The notes: generated by a model from the sequence alone, not told the origin. 64,000 nt of DNA from Marinobacter sp. F4218 (GCF_019443085.1 NZ_JAHZIL010000002.1:682001-746000); one strand, 5' to 3'. Shown: positions 19,189-29,018, counted from the stretch's first letter. A program made the numbers and translations.

Positions 19189-20334
19189 TTAGTTCTCGTA
19201 TAAACCTAAAAGGATCCGGGCTACCAGGGCCACGTCATCTGCCTTGACATCTTCGTGGCATGGCAGGGTTAACAATCGGGAAGCAAAATCCTCGGCAACC
19301 GGGAAATATCCGGAGCCACAGAGGTCTTGCAAGCCTTCGATTTTCGCCAAAGTCTGCCCATAAAAACGACTTGCGCCAATTCCTGAGCTATTGAGTGCCC
19401 GGCAAGCCTGGTCACGAACATCTTCCGTTGGCGCGAGCAAACCATAGCGAATCCGCGGGTTTTGAACTGAGGCGCCCTCTCCTTCCAGTTTTTTCCAGCC
19501 GAATTGCTCCAAGGGCTTTAACTCTCGATCATAAAGCGGATAAGTCAGGGGCCGAGAAAAAAAATCATCAATTCCCGCAAGAACCATTAACTCAGACATT
19601 GCAACTCGACATATCGCGGAACATTCCTGATATTTCGTGTCGCCGATGTTTAAAAAAGGAAGTTTTTCCAAGACAAAGAAAGGGTAACGGGCCATAAGCA
19701 GGTGAAAGAGGCGCCGTTTGAGCCGCCAAATCACTCCGGCTTTGGCTTTTAGCAGTGGAAATCGTTCGATAACGTCCCTCGCGTCTTTTTCGAGTTCAAC
19801 CCTGACCAGCAGAGCCCCTCCTCCCATCAAGTTAATCGGTTTTCCCCTCCCAAAACTGACTACAACGGCATCTGCCCAGGGGTTCTCAGTGCTCGCCGGA
19901 GGAAAGCACTGGGCGGAGTCCTCAATCAGGAAAAGCTCAAGGTCATTGCAGATTTTCGCAAGCACCTCAAGACGTTCCGGAAACCCAAGCAGTCCCGCCG
20001 CCACCACGGCAACCGTTTGGGACGTCACCGCACCTCTCACCTGAGATTCGTCCATGACACCGGTGTCGGGAATGAGATCAGCCAGAACGGGCTTTCCCCC
20101 ATTAGCCACAATTGCTGCCACCAAATCAGGGCAGCCATACGCTGGAATAATGACTTCAGGAGGCGAAATCGCCGCCTTTCGGGAAACGGCCAGGGAAATA
20201 GCCATTGCGAGCGCCGCAGTTCCAGAACTGGTGAATTCGGCACGGTAATCGCGATGCCAGGGAAACTTTTCGGTTGTCGACACTGCATCTGGATTCGGGA
20301 TCCGGCTGCCCACCGGTCTTAGCTTGCCCAACAT
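19189..20334 (-). CDS. DegT/DnrJ/EryC1/StrS-type PLP aminotransferase-like protein
   Basis: This 381-aa protein resembles sugar aminotransferases that act on nucleotide-linked keto-sugars. Visible features are 'FTSSGTAALAMAI', 'VIIPAYGCPDLVAAI' at the N terminus, the cofactor Asp and neighbours in 'LFLIEDSAQCFPP', and 'VSFGRGKPINLMGGG', whose Lys should carry PLP. It lies 19 bp downstream of the minus-strand glycosyltransferase 20354-21493/21553, so the two form an operon. The probable role is making an amino sugar for the EPS. Family similarity is clear but more divergent than in typical members. Confidence 0.72.
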   Translation of the reverse strand: MLGKLRPVGSRIPNPDAVSTTEKFPWHRDYRAEFTSSGTAALAMAISLAVSRKAAISPPEVIIPAYGCPDLVAAIVANGGKPVLADLIPDTGVMDESQVRGAVTSQTVAVVAAGLLGFPERLEVLAKICNDLELFLIEDSAQCFPPASTENPWADAVVVSFGRGKPINLMGGGALLVRVELEKDARDVIERFPLLKAKAGVIWRLKRRLFHLLMARYPFFVLEKLPFLNIGDTKYQECSAICRVAMSELMVLAGIDDFFSRPLTYPLYDRELKPLEQFGWKKLEGEGASVQNPRIRYGLLAPTEDVRDQACRALNSSGIGASRFYGQTLAKIEGLQDLCGSGYFPVAEDFASRLLTLPCHEDVKADDVALVARILLGLYEN

Positions 20335-20353
20335 AGACCTACCTTCCGAGTAT

Positions 20354-21553
20354 CTAACGTTTCGAGGGAGTCCACACTGTCATCCTTCGACCAGTCAGGA
20401 AGGAGAGAGTCGCCTGGGCTATGGCAAGGTTAACCTGAACGAAGAAATACGGGATCTTTCCCCAGGTCTTGCCCCTTACTGTCGGAACAAAACGCGCCAA
20501 AATGACCAAACCATAGAACGCAATTTGACCGAGAAGCGCCACGAAATAGGTAACCCCCTCGCTCGACAAGAGCAAAGAAGTGCCGAGCAATAGTAGCTGA
20601 AACCACGGCACTGCCCAGCGCATGACTTTGTGCCCAAAAACCTGGAACGAAAAAAGTCCATAACGTTTTGGGTTCAGCACTTCAAGGTGCCGACTCAGGG
20701 CCGTAAGCCCCCGGATTACTGTCCGTATCTTCCTCTGATACTCTCGAGACGGATCACTGACATCCTGGTAGAAGCCAAGAACATCCGGCGCGGTAACTGC
20801 TACCAGCCCCTTTCTCACGCAGTTTAAGGCGGTGTTAAAATCACTGGGAGAATAAATATCCCAGTCGCGCTCACAGACTTCTTTTCTGGCTGCGAAGAAA
20901 GAACCACTCAGGCCCACAACACCGCCCCGGTCAGACTCAAGCCCACGCAACCACATCTCGTAGCGCACGTAGGCCCCTTCCCCAACGATACTGCCGTCCC
21001 GACTGAAAAATCGGTCCTCGCTCGAGACCGCGCCGACAGCAGGGTCCTTAAAATATCGAACGAGTTTGTGAAGCGCATCTTTCGGAATAGAGGTGGCAAC
21101 GTCGGAGAACACCAAGATCTGGCCGGAGGATTTCAGGATTCCCTGCAACTGCGCATGCTCCTTACCCTTTCGCTCCTCCGCGCGGGCAAGCAGAACGTTA
21201 TTTTTCTCATAATCCCCTACGATTTGATCGGTAGCATCGGTAGAGCAGTCCGAAGCGACCAATATCTCGAGGTTGGGATAATCGATTTCCAGACAGTTTT
21301 CGATTTTTTCACGTATTCGTGATTCTTCATTGTGGGCAGTCACGATGAGGGAAACCGCTGGAGACTCGTCTTCCGGGCTGGACCGCTTGTGACCGGTGTG
21401 TTTTCGTTTGGGGACCAGAGCTAACAGGAGGGGATAAATAAAATAGCTGAACGAAACGCCGAAGACGGCCAACCAAAACAATAAAACCAGCATAGCTCTC
21501 AATCCCTGTGCACCGGCATTAATGACAACTCCGCCTTCTACTGGCAGAATCAT
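20354..21553 (-). CDS. Glycosyltransferase family 2, membrane-bound
   Basis: This 399-aa protein has an N-terminal membrane helix, a GT-A catalytic domain ('VSLIVTAHNEESRIREKIEN', 'ILVASDCSTDATDQI', 'ILVFSDVAT' and a 'SREYQRKIRTVIRG' acceptor-side motif) and two or three C-terminal membrane helices. That layout matches processive or EPS-type GT2 enzymes working at the inner membrane. The ATG at 21553 lacks a good Shine-Dalgarno; the ATG at 21493, preceded by AGGGATTGAGAGCT, gives 379 aa starting right before the first helix and may be the true start. It is divergent from the deacetylase gene at 21611. Confidence 0.85.
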   Translation of the reverse strand: MILPVEGGVVINAGAQGLRAMLVLLFWLAVFGVSFSYFIYPLLLALVPKRKHTGHKRSSPEDESPAVSLIVTAHNEESRIREKIENCLEIDYPNLEILVASDCSTDATDQIVGDYEKNNVLLARAEERKGKEHAQLQGILKSSGQILVFSDVATSIPKDALHKLVRYFKDPAVGAVSSEDRFFSRDGSIVGEGAYVRYEMWLRGLESDRGGVVGLSGSFFAARKEVCERDWDIYSPSDFNTALNCVRKGLVAVTAPDVLGFYQDVSDPSREYQRKIRTVIRGLTALSRHLEVLNPKRYGLFSFQVFGHKVMRWAVPWFQLLLLGTSLLLSSEGVTYFVALLGQIAFYGLVILARFVPTVRGKTWGKIPYFFVQVNLAIAQATLSFLTGRRMTVWTPSKR

Positions 21554-21577
21554 GGTTACAGACTATACAGGGACGAT

Positions 21578-21601
21578 AAAGCCAACACCACTGGTGGCTT
21601 T
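21578..21601. promoter_or_regulatory. Inverted repeat in a short divergent spacer
   Basis: The 57-bp spacer between the divergent glycosyltransferase and deacetylase genes contains AAAGCCA / TGGCTTT (7-bp arms, 10-nt loop) with an alternative inner palindrome CACCA-C-TGGTG. It stands directly upstream of the AGGAGG of the plus-strand gene. If the GT2 gene starts at 21493 the spacer is longer. It could be an operator or a leader hairpin. Confidence 0.3.
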
Positions 21602-21610
21602 CAAGGAGGC

Positions 21611-22642
21611 ATGGTCTTGGCCTATTTACGCTCTGCTTTGAAATTTTTGGTCATTGCCGCTCTCGCTGTTTATGGCTGGCTGAGAGTGAAGCTGGCATCT
21701 GAGCCAATACTGATCATCCTGACGTACCACCGGATCCTGCCTAAACATCATCCCGACCGTGAGTTTGAACAACCGGGAATGGTGACGGCGCCAGAGGTAT
21801 TAAGGCGCCACATCCATCTTATGAAATCTCTCGGGGCCATCCCGATACATCTCGACGAGTGGCTGCGGCTTCGCGCAAGCGACCGGGCATTGCCGAAGCT
21901 TTCCGTAGCCCTGACGTTTGATGATGGCTGGAAAGACAACTTCCAGTATGCCTACCCTATCCTCAAATCAGAGAATGTGCCGGCAACAGTTTTTTTGGTG
22001 ACGCGCCTTGTCGATACAAACGACGTTTTCTGGCCGGAGAAGGTCCTTAAACTGCTTACTTCAAAGCCCATCAATGAGGCAGGGCCTGAATACCAATGGC
22101 TCACCCCGTACTTGCCGAATGCCCAGTCTAATCAATCGCCGCTGACACTGTATCAGGCTGACCAGGCTATAAACCGACTGAAGAGCCTTGATGACGCCAC
22201 GATCATGGCCCACCTCAGTGAGGCCAGCCAAAGATCCCCGTCCTCAGACGCCAGCGGAGACGGCAGGTCGATACTGAATCGTCAGGAACTAACGGAAATG
22301 GCCTCTGACGATCTTGTTCGCTATGGCGCTCATACTCAGCATCATTTCCGTCTTAATCGTCTTGATAATCCCGCCACGCTGAAGCGAGAGATTCTTGGAT
22401 GTCTGGATGACTTGAACGAATTCGGGACGGGAATAGTGCCCATTTTTTGTTACCCCAATGGGGACATTACCGCTGAAGGCAGGAAGCTGGTAGAAGATCG
22501 CTATCGAGCGGCCTGTACCACCAAGACAGGGTGGAATCTCGGAAACCGCGATCCGTTTGACCTACACCGATTCAATCTACATGACGGAAACAGTGGCAGT
22601 GCCCGACACTTATTGGCCACGATCGGTCGGGGAATTTTATGA
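21611..22642 (+). CDS. Polysaccharide deacetylase (NodB-like), membrane-anchored
   Basis: This 343-aa protein starts at ATG 21611 behind AAGGAGG. A hydrophobic N-terminal helix (about 9-27) suggests a membrane anchor. NodB motifs are visible: 'LTYHRIL', motif 1 'VALTFDDGWKDN', and motif 2 around 'YGAHTQHHFRL', with 'PIFCYPNGDITAEG' nearer the C terminus. It should remove acetyl groups from N-acetylated sugars of the polysaccharide or its precursor. The stop overlaps the next start by 4 bp (ATGA), so it is coupled to the following glycosyltransferase. Confidence 0.87.
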   Translation: MVLAYLRSALKFLVIAALAVYGWLRVKLASEPILIILTYHRILPKHHPDREFEQPGMVTAPEVLRRHIHLMKSLGAIPIHLDEWLRLRASDRALPKLSVALTFDDGWKDNFQYAYPILKSENVPATVFLVTRLVDTNDVFWPEKVLKLLTSKPINEAGPEYQWLTPYLPNAQSNQSPLTLYQADQAINRLKSLDDATIMAHLSEASQRSPSSDASGDGRSILNRQELTEMASDDLVRYGAHTQHHFRLNRLDNPATLKREILGCLDDLNEFGTGIVPIFCYPNGDITAEGRKLVEDRYRAACTTKTGWNLGNRDPFDLHRFNLHDGNSGSARHLLATIGRGIL

Positions 22643-23781
22643 AAGCTATGAACATTCCCGGCGTTGTCACTCATGTCGTATCCGGAGACCTGTGGGCTGG
22701 CGCCGAAGTACAGGTCTTTAGCCTGTGTCGGGCATTGAAGGCATCCAACGAACTAAACCTGACGGCTATCGTTTTTAACGAAGGCATACTCAGTCAAAAG
22801 CTTCGCGAGCTCGGCATCCCAGTGGACCTGGCTGACGAATCCCGGCTGAACGCCCTCCAGATGATCCAGGTAATACGGGATCACTGCCGGAAATATCAAA
22901 CACAATTGCTGCACACCCACGGGTTCAAGGAAAACATCCTGGGGATAGTCGGCAAAGATCTCGCTCATGTCCCTTACTCAGTCCGAACTGTCCACGGCAA
23001 TCCGGAATCCGCGTTTAAATTGAGCGCCCCCCACAAATGGTTGATTCACAAGCTTGATCATTTCCTTGGCCGGTTTAGGCAGCAGGCTGTTGTAGCCGTG
23101 TCGACACAGTTAGAGGAACGTCTCTCGCCGGTATTTCCCGGCAAGGTACACAAGATATTCAACTTTGTAGATGTCGAAGCTATCCGGGCTCAGTGGCCGA
23201 AATTGGTCAGGCAAGCTGGGGAAACAAAACGGTTAGGGATCATTGGCCGTCTTACTCCGGTAAAGAGAGTGGATCTGTTCATCAAAACAATTGCCCTCCT
23301 TAATCAGACGGGCGAAAACTGCAGAGGGATCATCATCGGAACCGGGCCGCTGGATAGTGAACTGCGGGAGTTGGCTGAAAGCTTGGGGGTCACTACAAAA
23401 ATTGAATTTAGAGGCTTTGTGAACCCCGCATTTACGGAACTAAGAACGCTTGATGCCCTTCTGATGACATCGGACCACGAAGGTCTGCCGCTGACCCTGT
23501 TGGAAGCCCTCTCGCTTGAGATTCCGGTTATCGGGCATCGAGTAGGCGGAATACCCGAAGTGCTCGATCAGGGAGCATGTGGTTGGCTCGTGGACGAGCA
23601 AACACCGGAAGCCTATGCGTCAGTTACGTCAATGGCCCTCAACGCCTGCGAGGAGCGCGCGCGGAAATGCCAGAGAGGATTGGCACACGCCACCGGCATT
23701 TTTGGAAAGCAATCGAATACAGAAAAGTACTTGGGGCTCTACAATAGATATACAGGCCTGAGCGAGTTTGAAGCGACTTAA
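22639..23781 (+). CDS. Glycosyltransferase family 4
   Basis: This 380-aa GT-B protein has an N-terminal acceptor domain ('GDLWAGAEVQVFSLCRAL', 'LLHTHGFKENILG') and a donor domain with 'RLGIIGRLTPVKRVDLFI' and the E-x7-E region 'DHEGLPLTLLEALSLEIP' followed by 'VGGIPEVL'. It adds one sugar to the EPS repeat unit at the cytoplasmic face. It is translationally coupled to the upstream deacetylase. Sugar donor unknown. Confidence 0.88.
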   Translation: MKAMNIPGVVTHVVSGDLWAGAEVQVFSLCRALKASNELNLTAIVFNEGILSQKLRELGIPVDLADESRLNALQMIQVIRDHCRKYQTQLLHTHGFKENILGIVGKDLAHVPYSVRTVHGNPESAFKLSAPHKWLIHKLDHFLGRFRQQAVVAVSTQLEERLSPVFPGKVHKIFNFVDVEAIRAQWPKLVRQAGETKRLGIIGRLTPVKRVDLFIKTIALLNQTGENCRGIIIGTGPLDSELRELAESLGVTTKIEFRGFVNPAFTELRTLDALLMTSDHEGLPLTLLEALSLEIPVIGHRVGGIPEVLDQGACGWLVDEQTPEAYASVTSMALNACEERARKCQRGLAHATGIFGKQSNTEKYLGLYNRYTGLSEFEAT

Positions 23782-23867
23782 ATACCGATCCAGGGATTTA
23801 CACTACCCGGAAGCTCCGAGAGCGACAAGGATCGTTAACTTGTTTGTGAATTACAGAGTATAGGGAA

Positions 23868-25070
23868 ATGCCAAAAATTCTCATGTTATCGGACATCACT
23901 GGACTCGGACCCGATTACCATGTCGGGGACGAAGCAATGGCGCAGGTGGCTATAGAACGCCTCGGCAAGTTGGTAGGAAAGGAGAACCTGATACTGGGCT
24001 GCGCCAGTCCCGCCCAGGTTCCGGAAACCTACGGAATTCGCGCCTTTGCGTTCTACCACATAACGGACAACCAATTCAGAAGCATGCTCTGGACCAAACC
24101 ACTGTCCTATTTCAAAGCCTTTGCCATGAACGTATACCAGGTGGCGCGTTGCGACAAAGTCCTGGTGTGCGGTGGCGGGAATATGACGAGTGTCTGGCCT
24201 GGGGTTCTTGAGGCTCGGCTGCGGCTTCTGAAAGTCGCCAATTTTTTCAAGAAAGACGTCATCCTCGTCAGCCAAACGATCGGACCCTTTGAACAGCCAC
24301 ACAGAGAAGCCGTCGATCGGGCTCTGCGCAAAGCAAAATGGATCGGTGTTCGGGACATCAACTTTTCCCACACGCAAGTCAGCTCACCGGTTCACTTTGC
24401 TCTGGATGATGCCTGCTATCTGGAGAAACGTCACAGCGAGTACAGCCGGTCAATCAGCGCCGATAGCGGTGACTTCGCTTGTATCTCCATGCGGAAATTT
24501 GGGGACATGGATGACTCCGACGTTCTCCGAGTGGCTGCAGCCATTGAACAAGCCGTTCGGTCGCATAACCTAAATAGTGTCTTTATTCCTCACCATGCGC
24601 CCATGGGTACCAAGGGTGACATCGCGCTGGCGAATCAAATAAAGCATTTGTGGAAGAAGGAGAGCTTCCACCTCGTGGATCCCATACCTCTGGCATCCGA
24701 ACTAAAGGCTCTCACCGCAGACAGTCAGTTTGTTATATCCATGCGGTACCATCAGCTCGTATTTGCCCTGTCGATAGGCGTCCCAGCGGTCGGAATTTAT
24801 GTTGATGAGTATACCCAGGCAAAACTTACGGGGTCTTTTGAGGCCCTGGGGCTAAAGCCATTGGTTACATCCATAAATCACGTCGATGACAATCTGGACG
24901 CCTTGGTGTCCGAGGCTCTTGAATCCCGGGAGAGTTTCGAAGCCGCCGCTCACAAGATTCAGCAGGAAGAAAAAAAAGTCAGCGAGCGCCCCTACCGATT
25001 ACTCGCAGATGTATTGGAGGAACCGCTCGCCGATTCCATTGGGAAGCCAACGGAGGCAAAGGGCTCGTGA
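23868..25070 (+). CDS. Polysaccharide pyruvyl transferase family protein
   Basis: This 400-aa protein fits the CsaB/polysaccharide pyruvyl transferase family: 'VGDEAMAQ' near the N terminus, a glycine-rich 'VLVCGGGNMTSVWPG', 'VSQTIGPF', and the C-terminal 'ISMRYHQLVFALSIGVPAV' with the conserved Arg and His. It would add a ketal pyruvate from phosphoenolpyruvate to a sugar of the EPS, giving it negative charge. It starts with AGGGAA 2 bp before the ATG region and its stop overlaps the next gene (GTGA). Confidence 0.82.
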   Translation: MPKILMLSDITGLGPDYHVGDEAMAQVAIERLGKLVGKENLILGCASPAQVPETYGIRAFAFYHITDNQFRSMLWTKPLSYFKAFAMNVYQVARCDKVLVCGGGNMTSVWPGVLEARLRLLKVANFFKKDVILVSQTIGPFEQPHREAVDRALRKAKWIGVRDINFSHTQVSSPVHFALDDACYLEKRHSEYSRSISADSGDFACISMRKFGDMDDSDVLRVAAAIEQAVRSHNLNSVFIPHHAPMGTKGDIALANQIKHLWKKESFHLVDPIPLASELKALTADSQFVISMRYHQLVFALSIGVPAVGIYVDEYTQAKLTGSFEALGLKPLVTSINHVDDNLDALVSEALESRESFEAAAHKIQQEEKKVSERPYRLLADVLEEPLADSIGKPTEAKGS

Positions 25071-26227
25071 CAGGAATGATGGTTCTTTTTCACTGTGAGT
25101 CGAACCCCGGGTATGCAGCATCAAGCCATGAACACACGTTCCTAGATGTTGCGAGGAATCTGGCGGGCGATATTCAAAACGTGCATTACGCGTACTCAGA
25201 TTTGACCGGCGGAATGACCTCTTCACTGCCGGCGGAGCTGACCAATATCCTTCACCTTGATACACAGTGGTCAGACCCCGATCAACTCAGGAGCATCGAA
25301 TCCTATGTCAGGAAACACCGGATCCGGCGCCTCCTCGGATTTGATCAGCCTGTCTCACGTCCGATGTATCAGGCGCTTCGGAAGGGCGGTGTAAAAACCT
25401 TCGTATCATATTGGGGGGCGCCAATGAGCTCGCTAAACAGCGGCCTAAAACTCTTCCTAAAAAAGCTCGAGGTTTCAACCAAACGTTACGGCCCCGATCA
25501 CTATGTTTTTCAATCTGACGGAATGCGTGATACCGCTGTTAATGGTAGAGGAATCCCCTTCTCGAAAACCTCCATTGTTAAAACCGGAATAGACACTCGG
25601 AAGTATGCACCCGACCCGTCAAGACGTTGGTACGCCCACGAATGTTTTGACATACCAAGGGACCGAAAAATCGTTGTATTTTCCGGGCATATGGAAAGAA
25701 GAAAGGGTGTGCACGTTATCCTTCAGGCCGCAGAAATCCTGACCCGCAAGCTAAAACAAAAGAACGTTCAGTTCCTTATCCTCGGAAACCGACCGGGAGA
25801 GCGTGAGAACTTCCTGGAATATCTGCAGGACCCTGAGGTCAATGAACACATCACCTTTGGCGGATACCGGGCCGATGTACCTGACCTCCTGAAGAGTTGC
25901 TCCGTTGGGATGATCGCCTCAGTTGAATGGGACTCCTTCCCTATGTCTTCACTTGAGATGGCGGCAACCGAATTACCACTCCTGGTATCAGATCTTCCGG
26001 GGTTGAATGAAGCGGTAGCACCCGACACCGGTAGAAAATTCCCCGTTAACGATCATGTTGCTGCAGCAGAGCAACTGAATACTCTTCTCAATCAAACAGA
26101 ACTTCTCGAAACCATGGGAAGTAAAGGCCGAGAACGTGTCATCAAACATTACTCCCGAACCGCTCAAGCGAAGGGAATAATCAATATTTTCAGAGAACTG
26201 GAACGCGAGCAGGAGCTTGTGTTGTGA
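25067..26227 (+). CDS. Glycosyltransferase family 4
   Basis: This 386-aa protein starts at GTG 25067, overlapping the previous stop by 4 bp; ATG codons at 25076 and 25079 are alternatives. The donor-binding half is clear: 'KIVVFSGHMERRKGVHVI', 'VQFLILGNRPG' and the E-x7-E-like 'WDSFPMSSLEMAATELP'. The N-terminal acceptor half is divergent. It belongs to the same plus-strand operon as the pyruvyl transferase and flippase. Confidence 0.85.
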   Translation: MTGMMVLFHCESNPGYAASSHEHTFLDVARNLAGDIQNVHYAYSDLTGGMTSSLPAELTNILHLDTQWSDPDQLRSIESYVRKHRIRRLLGFDQPVSRPMYQALRKGGVKTFVSYWGAPMSSLNSGLKLFLKKLEVSTKRYGPDHYVFQSDGMRDTAVNGRGIPFSKTSIVKTGIDTRKYAPDPSRRWYAHECFDIPRDRKIVVFSGHMERRKGVHVILQAAEILTRKLKQKNVQFLILGNRPGERENFLEYLQDPEVNEHITFGGYRADVPDLLKSCSVGMIASVEWDSFPMSSLEMAATELPLLVSDLPGLNEAVAPDTGRKFPVNDHVAAAEQLNTLLNQTELLETMGSKGRERVIKHYSRTAQAKGIINIFRELEREQELVL

Positions 26228-27681
26228 GCCAAACCCAACAAATGGTCAAACACTCAACAATCTACGCTGTCGGAAATATATCCAGACAGCTTGTTGGGTT
26301 CTTGATGCTCCCAATCTACACAAGTTACTTAACGCCTGCCGACTATGGTGTTATTGGCCTTTTAATATTCTTGGTAAGCCTTTTTGAAATTATTTTAGGT
26401 GGCCACATGTTTCAGGCCGTACCGAAATTTTTTCACGAAGAAGATAGTCGGAGACGAAAAAACTCCGTAGTCACTACTGCTTTTTTGATCACCTCTTTTT
26501 TCAGTGGTTTTGCCTGCTTGATAATGGCCAGTTTTTCAACTCCCCTATCGTCACTCGTATTCGGAGACGAAAAATACAGCATCTACATAATCATCTTCTC
26601 CGCATTGATACTTACCCATGCCTTAGAGCAATATAGCCTCACCTATTTACGAATAGTTAAAAAGCCATGGACTTTCTTTAACTTTAGCATGGCTAAGCTT
26701 GCCCTCCAGCTAAGCCTGAACATTCTGACAATCGTTATATTAGACTGGGGCCTAATGGGCCTTGCACTAAGCAGCCTTATATCTTCAGTCATTATATCTA
26801 TTACCTTAACGACCTACACGATATATCATACCGGCTTCCATTTAACAAAATCTGTGGCCGTTAAAATTTTAAAATTCAGCTGGCCATTGTGGATATCAGG
26901 CCTCATTGGACTTTATATTGGTTCATCCAACCGTTATTTTATCCGTATATTCTCGTCCCTGGATGATGTGGGACTTTTCGAATTAGCATCAAAATTCGGT
27001 GCGATTGTAGGTGTCCTAGTCTGGAGTCCGTTCTCGCAATACTGGCAAACTGAGCGCTTTGCCATTGCCAAAACGGCTAACCCCTACCCCTCATACTCAC
27101 TGGCATTTCGGATGATCACTGCACTCTTGCTGGTTTCAGGCATCAGCGTAAACACATTCTCGACGATGATTATTCAGTTTATGTCTGCCCCGCCATTCCA
27201 CCCTGCAACTGACGCCGTCCCGTTTCTTGTACTGGCGGGGATTTTTCAAAGCTTGACGATCTTCAACAACTTCAGTTTTATGTATCGAAACCGAACTTTC
27301 GAGCTCACCAAGAATAACATCGTTACCGCGGCCTTTATTACCGCATTCTATTTCGTTTTAATACCCGATTATGGTTTCGTTGGGGCTTCAATTGCGCTGG
27401 CAGCTGGCTCTATTGTCCAATACGCGTATGCACTACATATCGCAAATAAAATCTATCCTATGAAGATAAACCAAAAATCATTGCTTACCGGCATTGTGGT
27501 ATTATTGCTAGCTGCAATAGTTGACCAGTCCTTTATTAATCAAGATTTATCTATTCCTTCAATATCCAGTAAAATTTTACTTGCAATAACATTCTCACTA
27601 GCAGTTCTTTTCTCACTGTTTGAGAAACATGAACTCTCAGGATCGAAAGACTATGTAATAGGATTTTTCAAGAAACATTAA
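26224..27681 (+). CDS. Wzx-type oligosaccharide flippase
   Basis: This 485-aa, very hydrophobic protein with about 12-14 membrane segments starts at a GTG overlapping the previous stop by 4 bp. The N-terminal 'KHSTIYAVGNISRQLVGFLMLPIYTSYLTPADYG' region, quoted here in outline only by its key residues (S-x-Y-x-x-G-N, P-x-Y-T-x-Y, P-x-D-Y-G at about 11-42), is typical of the polysaccharide-synthesis (Wzx/RfbX, MATE-like) family. It should flip the lipid-linked EPS repeat unit across the inner membrane. The gene is visibly more AT-rich than its neighbours, as is common for wzx genes and a sign of allelic exchange. Confidence 0.9.
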   Translation: MSQTQQMVKHSTIYAVGNISRQLVGFLMLPIYTSYLTPADYGVIGLLIFLVSLFEIILGGHMFQAVPKFFHEEDSRRRKNSVVTTAFLITSFFSGFACLIMASFSTPLSSLVFGDEKYSIYIIIFSALILTHALEQYSLTYLRIVKKPWTFFNFSMAKLALQLSLNILTIVILDWGLMGLALSSLISSVIISITLTTYTIYHTGFHLTKSVAVKILKFSWPLWISGLIGLYIGSSNRYFIRIFSSLDDVGLFELASKFGAIVGVLVWSPFSQYWQTERFAIAKTANPYPSYSLAFRMITALLLVSGISVNTFSTMIIQFMSAPPFHPATDAVPFLVLAGIFQSLTIFNNFSFMYRNRTFELTKNNIVTAAFITAFYFVLIPDYGFVGASIALAAGSIVQYAYALHIANKIYPMKINQKSLLTGIVVLLLAAIVDQSFINQDLSIPSISSKILLAITFSLAVLFSLFEKHELSGSKDYVIGFFKKH

Positions 27682-28122
27682 CTGATTCTTCTTTAGCGCT
27701 CGATTAAATACTTCGAAAAGTTTCAAATTCTCCCATTTCGGAGACCGAAATGACCATTACGTAGAGTCGTAATATTGTCTGCACTTACGTAGTACTCGAC
27801 ACCAAATGATTAGCATTTTGGTAATGCTCTTTTAATGATGACAATTCCTTAATGACCGATTACTGGCCAACTTCACCGTTAAACGCCCCACACAGACTCG
27901 GTTAAAAACAAGAGGTTATATGAAACCGTCTTTTATACGACTCAGATAGTGAGATTTCTATTGTCCGGGAGCACCAGAACGAACAATTAAAGTTGCGACG
28001 GAAACCAGAAAATTTATTGCTCCGACTAAAGGACAATCAGCTATAATTGTTCCAACGTCAAACCGCGTTTCTGCCTCTGCATCAGACACGCCTCCCAAGT
28101 CCGCAACATGGAGAGAGTAAAC
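27682..28122 (+). promoter_or_regulatory. 441-bp gene-free region with clustered palindromes
   Basis: No coding frame is convincing here. It holds a 6-bp-arm inverted repeat TTTCGG-AGA-CCGAAA (27736-27750), a second, ATTACG-TAGAGT-CGTAAT (27756-27773), and a further copy of its core (TTACGTAG) at about 27785-27792. It should carry the end of the flippase operon and the promoter of the secreted protein at 28123. No sigma-54 element with correct spacing was found. Confidence 0.4.
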
Positions 28123-28995
28123 ATGAAACACTCCAATGTTTTCGTCCAAACAGCGGCACTTTCGCTGTTAGTGGCCCTTTCCCTTCCCGCTTACTCCTGG
28201 ACGCGAGCTTTGACTTTCGAGCAAGGGGCGATCGGTTCCAAAGCGCAGAGCGGCAGTGATCAGGATTTCGATGACGCAGCCGGAGGATCCTACATTACCG
28301 ACGAGCGGGTTCTGACTGGCAGCAAGGCCGCTAAGTTGACTGTGACCGGAGGCTCGACGGCCTTTGGTGAGTGGGGAGGGATCATCAATTACCCGGAGTT
28401 GTTAAGAAAGGGCGATGAAGTTTGGTTCAGCGTCAACACCTATTTTCCCGAGGGATTCAACTACGACTCAACCGGCGGTGGCGGTCACCTGAAGTTTCTC
28501 AGGATTCATGCTCAGAAGAGTGATGGTTCCAACTCCGGGTACAACGACTGGTACATGAACCCGGAAGCATCCACGGTTCCCCACAAGTTTATTTACGAAG
28601 GTCAGCAACAATGGTTTGAATTCGGTGCGCCCTCGGATGAGGTCCAACGCGGACGGTGGGAAACCTATGAGATGTATATCAAATTTGATAATGTTCCCGC
28701 CGACCAAGGCGGAACTGCCGTCGTTCGGGTATGGAAAGACGGAAGGCTGCTCCGGGAAATCACGGGGGCTGAAACGCTGAACAGCTCTTCCGACACGTCT
28801 GACCGGGCTCATCTTTTCACATACTGGAATGGCGCAGCGCCCAAGACGCAGTTCATGTATGTAGACGATATCGTGGTTACGTCGGATACGCCTTCGAACC
28901 GAGACGCTAGCGGCAATCCAATGGTTGGCGGTGCCAGTAGCGGTGGCGGGGAGCCAAGTGTTCGTCCAGCGGCACCACAGCTCAACGTGGAATAG
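28123..28995 (+). CDS. Secreted polysaccharide-lyase-like protein (concanavalin-like fold)
   Basis: This 290-aa protein starts at ATG 28123 behind a strong GGAGAGAG (an ATG at 28108 lacks one). It has a Sec signal peptide (about 1-25, ending PAYS). The mature part, with 'GDEVWFSVNTYFPEGF', 'HLKFLRIHAQ', 'RWETYEMYIKFDNV' and 'FMYVDDIVVT', looks like the beta-jelly-roll polysaccharide lyase/heparin-lyase-like group. The C terminus is a low-complexity Gly/Ser/Pro tail. Secreted lyases in EPS loci commonly trim or release the polymer. Substrate and catalytic residues cannot be fixed by eye, so a non-catalytic binding protein is also possible. Confidence 0.6.
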   Translation: MKHSNVFVQTAALSLLVALSLPAYSWTRALTFEQGAIGSKAQSGSDQDFDDAAGGSYITDERVLTGSKAAKLTVTGGSTAFGEWGGIINYPELLRKGDEVWFSVNTYFPEGFNYDSTGGGGHLKFLRIHAQKSDGSNSGYNDWYMNPEASTVPHKFIYEGQQQWFEFGAPSDEVQRGRWETYEMYIKFDNVPADQGGTAVVRVWKDGRLLREITGAETLNSSSDTSDRAHLFTYWNGAAPKTQFMYVDDIVVTSDTPSNRDASGNPMVGGASSGGGEPSVRPAAPQLNVE

Positions 28996-29018
28996 ACCAT
29001 TTCAAGAAAGGTATTCTT

